Part shown: positions 12,601-26,100 of the stretch, piece by piece | Position numbering within the stretch: position 1 is the stretch's first letter | Layout of the letters: each line of letters starts with the position of its first letter | NCBI GenBank assembly: GCA_963383645.1 | Contig: OY726560.1 | Location: 64,249,058 to 64,313,057, forward strand | Direction of reading: 5' to 3' | Length of the DNA stretch: 64,000 nucleotides | Source of the DNA: Muscardinus avellanarius | Taxonomy: Eukaryota > Chordata > Mammalia > Rodentia > Gliridae | Program-made: the position numbers and the translations under genes | Notes under the pieces: model-generated | What the model saw: only the letters and a program-made list of their open reading frames with translations | The model's database searches: none | What the model was told of the DNA's origin: nothing

Positions 12601-15600
12601 TGGCTCTGAACCTAATGTGCCTCCTGTCTCAGCCTCCCAAGTATTGGGATTATAGGCATGGCCCACTGGGCCTGATTTGAAATTTATTTTGATATTAACC
12701 AGACATCATTTCTAACAACAGATGCTCCTGAACTTATGATGGAGTTACATCATGATAAACTAACCATACACTGAAAATATCAGGAGTCAAAAGTGCACTT
12801 AATATGCCAAAACTACCAAATTCCATAACTTAGCCTTGACTACCTTAAACACATTCAACAGAACATTTACACTGCCTACAGTTTAGCATCAAGAGAAGAT
12901 CACGCCACATATTATTAGTCCAGGAAAAAAATCAGAATTCAAAATTCAAAATATAGTTTCCACTGAATGCGATATCATTTTCAAACCATCACAAAGTAAA
13001 ATCATCTTTAGTTGAACCACTGTTCCTTGGAAAGACCATCTATAATAAAAGTTTGCCTACTGTTGGAAGACAGGGATAAATTTAATATGAAAAGTCCTTT
13101 CATCTTTTTGTTTCAAAGGTTCTTATATATAAATAAACTTCATATTAAATACTAAGATATTACATACAATTTAAAATACCAGGAAGAACTTGCTCCTGGC
13201 CCTGGTAAATCTGAATCACTGGCCTGCTTGCTTCGGTGGCCAGTGTCCATGCTAACTCCCACCCGTGGCTGGCTGGCTTGTTCCTCCCAGACACCAAAGC
13301 AGGTCAACGCTAATTAGTTCCCCATATTCATGTGCTGTGGTCCTTCCTGTAGGTGTTAAATTACTAACCCAGATCCCCTGTACCATATAAAGGCAGGTGA
13401 CACAAGATTAACAAGTTCCTAACTGTGTTTTAAGTTTCATTTGTTGCAAGATTCTGAAACTGATTAAAGTCCCCTCTCCTACTCCGAATGAGTCTGGTGG
13501 TACTCACATCTCCATTCAACAAGTGATTCCTGAACAGCTGCTACGTGGGGGTCCTGTGTCACATCTGGCCAAACAGTGATGGACAAAACAGGAGTTGGTC
13601 TCATTCTCATTTCTAAGAAGAATTTATATTCACCAGGACTTAACTGGGTTAAATCAGTATCTCAAATGTACACCAGTTCTAGTTTACCTCTCATTAGCAC
13701 TGTGGCTACATATTCTAAACAGTGTGGTTTGGGTCTGAGTCTATACCTGTGCCCCACATCCTGCAAAGTAGTCTGGAAGGGAGGTAAGCTACAGGTTTTG
13801 TATTGAAAGGAAGAAAGGAAAAGAACAGAATCCAAATATGGCCATGTGACTCAAGTCTTTTTCAATTATAGGTTATAAACCTATTTATTGTTCAGGGAAA
13901 TATGTTTCAACTTTAAGTAGATAATAAAGTATGACATAGATTGGTTTGTTGTTTAATACAATTCTTTCTTTAGAGAGGGCATTTTTTAAGGTATTTTGTT
14001 TTTAAAGTAGCAGTGGGTCAGCCGGACGTGGTGGTGCATGCTTGTAATCCTAATGCTTGGGAGGCTGAGACAGGAGGATTGCTCAGGTTCAAAGCCAGCC
14101 TTAGCTACTTAGCGAGGCTCTCAGCAACTTAGTGAGACCCTGTTTCCAAATAAAGTATAAAACCCCCAGTACCACTAAAAATATGAAAAAAAAAGGTAGC
14201 AGTGAGGCCAATGTTCAATTTAAAACATGCGATTTATTTGCCCAATGGGACAAATTTGATCTTCTGTATAAGTAAAATCCAATGTGTCTTTGCATATTCT
14301 ACATTTCAAGACAAAGAGGTATTCTTTCCCTAGAAAGACTCACCAATCATAAATAATATTACAATGACTACAACTCCTATCATGTCAACAAGCATGTCAA
14401 CAAGAGGTTTTTGAGCCACATGATCAGGTTTGGAGACTGCTTGTTTTCCAAAGCTTCCATCAAACACTTCTTTGGTCCTACTCTGGGCTGAGCCAGGGCA
14501 AGCCAGGCTAAGAGCCTCCACAGGGGAACAGGTGGGTTTCTCTTAAGCCTGTGCTCAGGGTCCCACTGGAGCCCAGGACCTGTCACTGCACACTCATGCT
14601 GTTGTTGCTGCCTGAATGGACATGAGCAATGGCTTCTTGTACAAACATTATTTCCACAAGCAAACTCCTGTCTGAGGTCTGGGATGCATTATTAAATAAC
14701 CCTTGGTCAACATTAACTCTATTCCTTACTTTGCAAAAAAAAAAAAAAGTCATAAACGAATGATTAGAATAGCTTTGCATTTTCAGGAAGTCTCCCAAGT
14801 TACCCCAACTAGCTTTCCTTTCTAATTACTCTTGCCCTCAACAGTCTGGTAGATGACATCTGAGATAGAACAGCATATTCCGTCCTCGACAGAGCCTGAC
14901 AGAACAAAGAAATCTGGCACTTTACAATGAATTATTAATGTGCACAAATATTGTAGCATGGATGAGGTGGGGACCAGCAAAAGGTGAAGTGCTAGTTGCC
15001 ATGACACCAGTCAGTTCAAGCTAAGGTTCATGATCTTTAACTTTGTCTCAAAGAGTTGTCAGAAGCAAATCTGAAAGCACACCAGACAGCTGAAGTACAA
15101 ATTCATGCGTGTGCTGTCATGGAGGATCTGAAAGGGTCAGAAAATTTACTGACCAGTGGGACTGCTGTGTAAGCTCAATTACAGGGAAGGATCATGGAGA
15201 TCAGGAGCTGGCAACTAGTGATGGTGTCTCTACAGAAGGGGTGTCTGATTAGCTTCCAGAGTTAGCTGGTGTCGATGGTGGTTGGCAAGGATTGCTAAAT
15301 GCAATGAAGTCATAACAATGAGGATGCACTCATTGTTATGCCTGCTTATTCGAATGTCTAGGAGGAAATCTAGTAGTTCATCCGGAAACCCTGAGTGATT
15401 TGATCTAGGGGATCTCAATGTCAATAACCCATATTTGGACCAGGAGTGTTTAAAGAATTTAGAATCAGAAGAGACATAGGGCTTTACTTATTTGGAAAAA
15501 AAAAAAAAAAAGACAAAGGAAGAAAGGAAGGAAGGAAAGGAGGGAGGAAACTCTTAATAACTGACTGGCTATAAAGTATGTACATAGAACTTTGATCGCT

Positions 15601-16929
15601 TATGACTAATTTCATCACAAGGCTCCAATACCATAATCTGCTGTCAGCTGACAGAATTGCTATGTGATTTAAAGGGGGGAGTGAGAAGGGCATTCAAATG
15701 GACACTGACATTCCTACAAGACATGCTTAACAAGCCCAGTATCTCCATAGCTCCTCAGGGCTCCTCTTCAAAGCACTGGGCATGCTGAAAAATAACTGCT
15801 AAGGTACATTTACAATATGGGCAAGAACTTCTTAAACCAAAGTACAGGTGACTGCGTATGGACATGTAGCTCGAGAGATGTTTAAAAGTTAGATTTACGC
15901 CAAATTAACTTCCGACGGTCCCATCACTTTCGGTGCTCTTAATGACAGACGTGCAGTGCCGAGCCTGCAGCTGCAGTGTCAGGACAAATTAGCTGAACGA
16001 TCAACAAAAAACAACGTGAAGAAATGTGGTATCTGGCCAAGTCTGACTTTTGAAATTCTGAGATAGTTGACATCTTAGAGGTCTCAGTAAAACACCCAAA
16101 ATATGTTTTCCACATTTGCAAGCAATCCCAAGTTCACAAACTAAAGAAAAAGCAAAGTTAATTTCTCACAGTAGAAAAAGGCTTCATACCGTATTTCTAT
16201 GCATTTGCACAATTGTCCTGCGATCCATTTAAGAAACCGTAGTTTAAAAGAATGGTTCTGAAGTGTTTATCTATTACCTGAATACCCAAGAAACAGACAT
16301 TCATTTCAGAGAGGATTATAAATTATACCACACTGGGAAATGGATAGTGTTCTGATGTAAATTTAAAGTTTAAAGCACCCCAAATTATAGCATTATATAC
16401 AATGTGGAAGAAAAAAAATACAATCAAAAGAGTCCACTGAACCAAGAACACATAACTGGAAATGCATATGGTGCCCTACCAATGACAAACAACTTTCCTC
16501 CTGTTTTGTTTCTTCTGTGTTGCTACCAGAGAAATTTATCCTGATCAGAATCATAAAGAAATATTCTCCTGCTTATTTACAAGTCTAAAATGACGTTGGT
16601 GGCACTCTTTTTTGAGAACACAGTCACTGCTCTGAGGAAACTATGATTCACTAGTACAAATCTTTAAAGTTGTTAGAAACATAGGGAACTGTATTAAGAA
16701 GATTAATAGAGTAAATCATTTATGTGTTCAGAGATTAAAAATGGCAATGTGGCCGGGCGTGGTGGCGCACGCTTGTAATCCCTGTGCTTGGGAGGTGGAG
16801 ACAGGAGGATCGCGCAGGTTCGAAGCCAGCTGTGCTGGCTTAAGAGACCCTGTTTCCAAATAAAAAGTATAAAATAGGTTTGGAAGTGTAGCCCAGAGGT
16901 AGAAGGGCTTCCAGGAATCCCAGTAACAC

Positions 16930-16973
<44 letters not shown>

Positions 16974-17463
16974 ATGTGCCACCACCAATTACCCTGTGTA
17001 AGGAATCTATGCTTAAATATTCTTAATTTTGCAGAGTAAAGTATGCACTTAATAAATATATTGAATGAACTTTAGAAATTTTACTTTGGCTATCGAGAGT
17101 ATTATTTGAAAAAAGCAATTTTCACTGTAATATCTTTACTTGGGAGACAAAGCTGAACTCTTTGTTTGCTAGCAATATACTGACTTTGTCTATTTTAACT
17201 GTAGTAGACAGGAGATGTTCTGACAGTCACGCAGCTGTACAAAGGCTTTGTTCTTTTTCCTATTTGGGTATGTTTGCAGACACACAGAAAGATCTTCTGA
17301 CCAACTGTGCAATAAAGCCTCAAGGCACTGAAGCTTGGAACTATCATCTGAGACTTAAAGTGTTCATTTTAATTTCTATCAGGTTGAGACAAAACATTCT
17401 CTCTTTAGATACAGAGGAAAACTGAAGAATAAGTCATGAATCAAATTTGCACCAATGTTACAT

Positions 17464-17504
<41 letters not shown>

Positions 17505-19076
17505 TTGGTGCACTACAGTCTCACATCGTAATGTAGATCACGTTGACTGGCATATATTCACACAGTCCTTGGTGCCCTTCCCCCATCCCCACCTTTCCAT
17601 TTCCTTCCTTCCCCATACCTAGGGTCCAGGTTAACAATGTTATATTAACATGTATACATAGTTGCATGTAGCATTTGCATTAATGAACCTCAGCCTTTGC
17701 ATCCTTTAAAAAAACGTATTACTGCGGGGCTACAGGGATTCATTTAACATTTGAACAGCATGAGCAGTTAATACTTAACACACATGCACAAGAACACTCC
17801 TACAGTTGCCCTGCAACCGAGAAGCTAATAAAAGAGTGAGGCTTTTCAAATGAACACCTAGATGATGACACCATTAGTTATTCAGCAAAAATAAATGCTT
17901 CATTAACTTGTCTTCTCGCTGTTAAAGGATGGGATGAATCTACTCCAGGGTACAAACTCAGATACCAACATTCCCTTACATTTTAGGGCTCACTATGCAG
18001 AAATACCAGAAGTGAGGTGACTTAAACCTCAGTCTGTCTGGAAACACACTGGCCTTTGGAATCTAGTAACCTACACGGTCGTGAATGCCAACCACTTTCC
18101 CTTCCTTCTGTTAACTGACCTCTCTGAATCCTGATTTAACTCATTTGTGATATAAAAAAAGTGATCTCAAAGGATTTTTGGCTAAAAAGTGTTATTCATA
18201 TTTAAGAATCCTTTCATTTGTTCAATTCCTACCACACGTTCAAAATACAAGTCGTAACACCGAGGTGTGACTTGCCTAAGCCTCTCATAAATGACTCAAC
18301 AAGGTATCAACTCCATTAGTGCGGTTGCTGGCATCTGATGATCAGTAAAAATATCTGCTCATTAAGTATTTATGCTGCCATAGTTATGCCTTTTAACACA
18401 ATGTAATTTGAATTCACGCCCCTTGTCTGTTAACATATTACAAGTTATCTGTGCCAAATAATCATTGTTTTTCTGTTTTACTGGAGTCTATGGCAGCTCA
18501 ATGTGTTAAGCGAAACGATGAACACTGAACACTGTTTCTGAAATGCCGTTTCCCTTGATCTTCCCGACTGGGCCCTCAGAGATCAAAGGAGAGTTCAAGG
18601 ATCTGCCTCGGGCTCAGGCCCCCTCACCTACTTAATAACTCTTTATGGAATAATGAAAATGACCCACAAAATTGCAATCAAATCGCCTGCCAAACAAGTA
18701 ATTGTCATTAATCCCCTTGCTCTGGCCCGAACTCACCTTGCTTCTCAGATACAGTAATAAAGATAGATCTTCCTCAGGGCAGAGGCTTGGTTCTGCACTG
18801 GTGACCAGTAACCACTTAGAAGAGGCATAAACACAGCCAGCCAGCTCGAGCGGCCAGTGCTCAGGCCACCTGAAGTGGCAGGTCCAGCCCAGCCACGTCC
18901 GTGACCATCGGCCCTTGTAATTCATAAGTACAAATAGTTCAAATTATTTCCTTTCTAGTTAACTTACTGTGGAATCTTTTAAAAAGTTAAAATTTTTAAA
19001 TTCAGAATGAATAAAATCAAGAAGTTACTCCTGAAAACTTGTTTTATTCTTAAATATGTACTAAAACACCTTAAGA

Positions 19077-19112
<36 letters not shown>

Positions 19113-20109
19113 AGTACCTATACTGAGCTAGGCATTGCTTAAAAAAATAAATATTTATAAGTCTCTTAGAGAACTTTAAGGATTATAGAAGACACCTTTT
19201 CTATAAATCATTGGCACTCAAACTTTGCTACGCATTAGTATCACCCAGGGAGTCTTACCCCTGAAGGTCCAAGCTCTCCACCATGCCACTTTTACTATAA
19301 TCTCCATGAAAAAGAACCAAGCATCGGAGGTAACAGTCCCCAAGTGAATCCAATGCATATCCCTTCTGAGAACCAGGGTTCCAGCAGTGTCCCAGCACCA
19401 CCCACTGCTTGCTGGGGAGCTCCATGTTATGGGGCTTTTCCTGGACATCACAGGATATTTAAGTAGCATCTCTCTTCTCTCTCCACTCCATGTAGCAGCT
19501 CCACCAGTGACAAGAAAAATGTATCCGGTTGTTGCCAGTGTCCCTAAAACTGTCCCCTGAGAACTGCTTTCTAAAAGAACACAGGCATTAGCACAGCAAG
19601 TTCTGTTATTCCAGTGAGGACTTTCTCCTAAGCTCTCTCACATGGTATTGACATTTTCTAGGTTTGGAATACATTGCAGAATGAGGAAAAACAAACAACA
19701 ACAAAACTAACACAACTCAAATTTGGGCTCGGTAGGGCATAGTGGCACACACTGGCAATCTCAGTACTTTGGGAGGCTGAGACAAGAGAATTCCAGGCTT
19801 GCAGCCAGCCTCAAGAACTTAGTAAGCAGTAGCTCAGAGGTGGAATGCTCCTGGGTTGATTCCCCAGTAACAACCCCCCCCACACACACACATTTTAAAA
19901 TGTGGAGCTCGCTGGGTGTGGTGGCATACACTTGTAATCCCAGTACGTGGGAGGCTGAAACAGGAGGATTGCAGGTTCGTGGACAGCCTCAGCTACTTAG
20001 TGAGGCCCTCTGCAACTTAATGAAGCCCTGTTTCAAAATAAAAATAAATAAAATGGGGCTGGGGATGTAGCTCAGTGGTAGAATGCCCCTGGGTTCAATC
20101 TCAGTACCA

Positions 20110-20148
<39 letters not shown>

Positions 20149-23100
20149 ATGGCTCAATTAGCTGGGAATATAGATCAGTGGTAAAGTACAGCATGTGTGA
20201 GGCCCTAGATTTGATCCCCAGCACTGAAGGAGAGGACTCAAAACCCTATCACTTCATTTCTATGCCTTTAAACCTGTTCTTTCTAAAGTAGCAAGTATAC
20301 GTGAGACCCTTCCTCCAGTCATCCAGCAATACCGAATGCTCAAGATGTGCCAGGCACTTACTGGGCTGGGAACACCACACAGCGATGCAGGCAAGGTCCT
20401 GACCTCCCACAAATTAATTCCAGAAGGTCCTGGGAAGGAAGAACACAGCTCTTCACTGCATGGTCCCGGCTGTCTGCCATGCTGCTTATGGCCGTGGGCA
20501 TAGCAGCTTTGGGAACAGGGAGCAAAAGAGCACTTAGACTATTCCTTTGAGATGCTGGGCCTGAATCTGAATTTAAAAAATAAATGTAGACCAGGGTGCA
20601 CAGCTTGACATTTTCCTAGAGTATGAGATTCTGAGATTCCTACAGGGCTGGTTAGTTCAGAAAAGGAGGGGGGGTTGAGAAAGCCAAAAGGAAATGTGTG
20701 GAAGAGCTGTTCTTCCTCAGACATCGATGTCACAGGAATTGCCTGGGATGCCTCAGGAGGCCTGGGAGGGGCTGAGAGCCTGCCCTTAAATGTCCCCCAG
20801 GCGGTGCCACTGTTACTGAACGCAGGCCTGGGACAGGTTCTACGCGAGCCCGGGGAAGCTGTCTACTCCAAACCCTCAAGTGGTTTCGGATCAGTTTCTC
20901 CTAGAAATATAGCAAAACAGGCAAACCAAGTCTCACTGCTCTGTTCTCCCTGCTCCCTAATCTCCAATCTGATAATTATCAAGTAGAGAGCCCCCAGCCA
21001 TTTGTACTGAAGTCTGCCTGAGTCTGACTGATTGTATGCATATCTGCCTCGGATACATTTTTAGCACTAGCAAGCTCTCCATAACAGACCTACGGGCTTC
21101 AACATCCTTTCCCTCTCACCCACACCTTGAAAGTGTAGCTGTCAAGACAATGTGGACCCTGTCTGCCTCAGCATTCCCCTTCTCTATTTTCTACCTTTGC
21201 CTTGGACAAGTGAACCACATGCACTATCATGCTCTGGTAAGCCTTCGAGAAATCCCACCTACAAAAGGATCACCCCTTTATAAGTCAGATGCTTGGGCCA
21301 AGCTTGGACATGTTAGCATTTATTAGCAGCCAGCCCAAACTGCACAATTTTCAAAACCCATGATTGACATTTCAAAGGGAAAGCTTACGGAGCTATCTGG
21401 AATTCTGAATCCCCGTAGATTATTACATAACAGATAAAAGAGTTTACATTTTCCAGGAGATAAGCTAACAAAGCAAACTAAAACTACAAGGTTACTGAAG
21501 TTTTGGTACCAAGTACAAAACCTTGCTCAGCAGGTCCTTAAAGAAGAGCCCTTTTCATTCACTACCTTTTCCTGTCCAGCTTATCAATGTTGACTTGCAA
21601 ACTAGAGAGGGAAGGAAGCTCGGTGACCAAGGATATACTATACTATTCTCAAGGATATCAGCCACCCTGAATACTGACCATGGGAAATTATAGAAAATCC
21701 CCTGAGGTGGGCTTTGGTAATAAAGATCGAGTGTGGCATTGCTTCTTCAGGTTAGAGTTTTACATGTTTGTCGACTTTATAGGGCAAACTTTCAGGGGGC
21801 ATTAAGCGAGTGTAATCAGTTATTGCTAAACTAACCATGCCAATTTAAAAAAAATCAACATTTGAAGATTCTCACATTATACCACAGGACAAAACCTTTA
21901 GATGACTCATAGGAAAATCTACTGTACCAGGAACTTTGAATAGGTAGCCCAGGTACGTTTTTTGTACACATTCTAACCTGAAGCCTAGGCTGAGGGTCCA
22001 GGCCCTAGCTTCTCCCTTCCCTGGTGAGCACCTTTGGTAAGTCCCATGATCTCTCTTGAGACTGCTTCTTATTCACGAAAATGGGGATGATGGCACTACT
22101 TTTCAGAGCTGCTATGAAGCTCAAGTGAGAGAACAGTGTTTATGAAAAGCCTCTGTAAGTACAGTAAATGCACAAAGGCTCAGTAGGCATATATTTACAG
22201 GCTATTTTCGCTCTGAGTGCTATGTATTTCTGAGGTTGTGGCTTTGAGTTCCTATAGCTCCGGGTTCTCACTATGAATAGATCCCTGTCTTCTTGGCCTC
22301 CAGACAGCTTCAGAACACACTTCCAGTCCAGCTCCAGTATCTGACCATGAAAAGCAGCCTGGGCGCATGTTGCTAAGCAGTGGCTCACTTGGCCAGCCCC
22401 CTTCCAGATTCCTAGATGATGCTGGGAAACAACAAAAATGCTTTCCAGCAACATCTCCTTTCTAGTCCTTCTTTCAGTTCTATTTCAGTAACAGCAGACA
22501 ATACATGTTTTAAATATAAATACAAACTAAAACGCTTGAGGAAGAGCTCAGAAATTATAAAAATATTATTATAAGTTAGAATTATCTTAAAATAATTGAT
22601 TATACTTTTCTTTCCCTAGAGATTGTCTCCCCACTTAAAAATTCTTGAGAAATCAGTAGGGGGCAGTATGTTAATTATAATTTGTAGGTGGGAAAATTCA
22701 GGCTTTGAATTTTAAGTTTCACTTGTCCTCAAAATACCCGATGTGTTTACATAAGTTGCACTACAAATATTTTCCCAGTTACACTGATTTGGGAAGTGTT
22801 ATTTTGAGCTCCATTGCTTAGAATAACACTTAAGAAGCAGAATCTTGTTAATATTCAAAAATACTAGTACTAAGATATTTAAAGGAAAGGCAGAAGTTCA
22901 CATTTTATGCAAGCAAATAAGACACACACTTGCGGTTCCCCAAACCCAAAAATAATGTTCAACACCACCGTCACCTTTCACACATCTTTGTGTGATCTTT
23001 GAAAGTTTCACAGACCAAGTAATGTTTTGTTTCCAAATGTGAATTCATTGTAAGTGGCTTGTCATTGTAAGGGGCTAATTTGACAGCACTCAAGGTTTCA

Positions 23101-26100
23101 GCAGTAATTGCCCTTACTTGTTAAATATTCTAACAGCATTTGCTGCAGTGCTGAAAGTTTTATGATCATTATGAGAGGATATTCATTTTCCCCCCTGTGG
23201 TTCGCTTAATTTTAGTTTCAGAGCATTTAGTAAAATGATCCCTGACAGGTATGAACTTGAGTTTTAACAGAATTGACAAATAAAGTCAAAAAGAAAAATG
23301 CATGGACCATGCTAGGAAAGCTAAGCAAGTAAAAGATGCTAGCATTTCTACGGAGGAGCCGTCCCCTCCAGTGCAGAGATGCATTAACCTGCATAAACCC
23401 AGGGATCCCAGTGACTGAAACTGGTTGGCCAGGTACGTCAGGGTAAACGTGACTAAATCCCGAGACCATGCTCTGCCAACCCTATTCTCAACAATGGTAT
23501 CTTAATAAGTGTTCAGACACAATACAGGGATGTTTTCTAAGGCTACCCTATTAAAGGGATCATTAGTATGCTCTACTTACCTACTGTTTGCAAAGAAAGA
23601 ATCAAAATCAGCTGTTCTTTGAGTTATTTTCCAATAAGCTTATATGGGGTCTCAGCCTGAAAGGTCAGTGGATAGAAACAGAGAAGGGAATTGCTAACTT
23701 ACTCTACTAACTTCCGAGATAAGAAATCACTAATTAAACCAGAAGAGATTAACACATTTTAATCTGATCCCTGGAGTTACAGGCTCAAAACATTGGACTT
23801 ACTCATTCAACTGGGGCAGCAAATAGTTCCCGGTTTCTTAAGGACTATTAGATTTTGTCATACTCCAAAGATTAGTTACAAAGGGCCCTTTTTCTTAGAA
23901 AAATACTGGTTGTTCACGTAAGAAACAAAATACAAATCCACCCTGCCAGTACACCCCCTAGTGGAATTTCAGCATAGTACAGCTTGGGGGTCCAAAAAGC
24001 TAAATGCTTGGTACATTCCAGATTGAGTATCCTTCATCCAAAAACCTTAGGACCCAAAGTGTTTCAGATTCTGTAATATACATATATACATAATGAAATA
24101 CCTTGTGGATGGGACTCAAGCCTAAACATGAAATTTATTTGTGTGTCATATACACCTTGCACACATAGCCTGAAGGTAATTTTACACAATATTCTTAGTG
24201 CACCTGCATTTTGACTAAAACCCATGACGTGAGGTCAGGTGCAGAATCTTTCACTGGTGGCATCAAATTGGCATTCAAAACAGTTTCAGACTTTGGAGTA
24301 TTTAGGACTTCACAGTTTTGGATTAGGAATGTTCAACTTTTTGCTAGTTTAAATGTACTTTCCCAGGTCCAGTGGCTATACTATACCATTAGTCATGTGC
24401 CTTCAACTTATTACTGAACATACCAAAACAAGAAAGCAAACGAGTTTAGCATGTTATCTATACATGTACCAATATAGGTGGATATCTAGGTTAGAGACAA
24501 ACTGGCTACTTATCACAACTGAAGCAGAGGCTTACTTTTAGTTTCTGAAAGAACTAATGCACAAATTTTAGGTGGAGCTGCTATTAATATTCCTTAACTC
24601 AAGAGAAACCTTAAATTAAAAGGGGTTTCCTACTTAAAATTCTAACTCTCAAGTGAGGTTATCAAATTGCTTGAAAGTAATCTTCTCAGACTGCCACTAC
24701 ATCACTTCACCAAAGTCAGTATATCAACCCACTGGAATTTGCCAAAAATCTCGAAAATCTGGAAAATGATTAGAGTACAAACAAATGTAAGGGAAGAGAA
24801 TGAATGAGAGCATTTGATAAGTCATATATTTATTTAACCATAGGATCTGCAGCTCTTATCTAGGTCCCAGTGATCCAATCCTGCTATGAATGGCTGAAGA
24901 CTGCCAGGGGTGCTCTCCATGCATTTCTTTTTAAGCTATTCAATCATTATTAGCATTAGTAGTAGTTAAAGAATGCTTACACGTTGACATGTCTTAGAGA
25001 TTAATTTCTACTTGGTTAGATAATGGATAAAGTCCTGGATATAGAAATAACGAGGTAAGCCAGGTGTGGTGGTGTCTATAATCCCAGCTAGTCAAGACTT
25101 AGGCTGGAGGATGTAGCTCAGAGGTATAGCCTCCTGTGTTCAACCTCCAGCACTGCAAAAATAAGTAAATTAAAAAAAAAAAAAAAAAAAGCCGGGCGTG
25201 GTGGTACACGCTTGTAATCCCAGAGCTTGGGAAGCTGAGAAAGGAAATGGATCACACAGGTTCAAAGCCAGCCTCAGCTATTTAGTGAGGCTCTCGGCAA
25301 ATTTGTGAGACCGTTTCCAAATAAAAAATATAAAATAGGTCTGGGAGTGTAGCCCAGAGGTAGAGTGCCCTTGGGTTCCATCTTCAGTACAAAAAAAAAA
25401 AAAAAGGGAGAAAAAGGACAAATACAACTTTGCTTCCAGAGATCAAGATAAACGGCACATATCACTCTGTGATCAAACAAGGGACCATTCCTTGAACCAA
25501 GAATTTTATGACCATCTTTAAGGACTGACACGTAATAAAGATACTATCAAGTCAACATTAAAATATTTTAAATTTGTGTTTTTCTTTTGCAGGAGTGATG
25601 CACTTTTTTTTTAATCTCGTCAACTTCTATTATTTCCCAATAAAACAGAACTCAATGGCAGAATGGCCAACTAAAGGCCCTTGCATGGAGCACGACAAGT
25701 ACAGAGAGCTCGCTTGGGGCATGGGAACATCTGGCTTGGCTGGAGTTTATAGTAGGCCAGGGCATATAAAAGGGCATGATCTGGGAAGACAGGTAAAATC
25801 AGCTTTGGAAGGCTCAAGATGACCTGGACTTCCCACTGTAATCTGGGCATGCAAGAGTTTTAACCAAGTATATCACAAACTCAACTCTGTTTAGGTAACT
25901 GTAAGTCTGAGGGTACAGAATCGAAAGAGAGAAGGAAATATGGAGTCCAGGCCAGAGGTGATGGAGACACACACGAGGAGGTGAGAATTAGTCAGAGGAC
26001 AGGGTGGCAGGAGCGCAGTCAGGACATGGCAACCCACGCACATGTGCAGAATGGAGAACTAAGGATCACACTGATGTTTTCAAGCTTGGTGACTGGCCAA

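Noticed and set aside
20047..20110. tRNA-Ala-like gene (tgtagctcagtggtagaatg ... gggttcaatct)
   Set aside because: It is the ID-like half of a SINE; the cloverleaf is broken, and dozens of similar copies occur in the window.
20108..20149. CRISPR-like regular repeat
   Set aside because: A plain (AAAT)n SINE tail without spacers.
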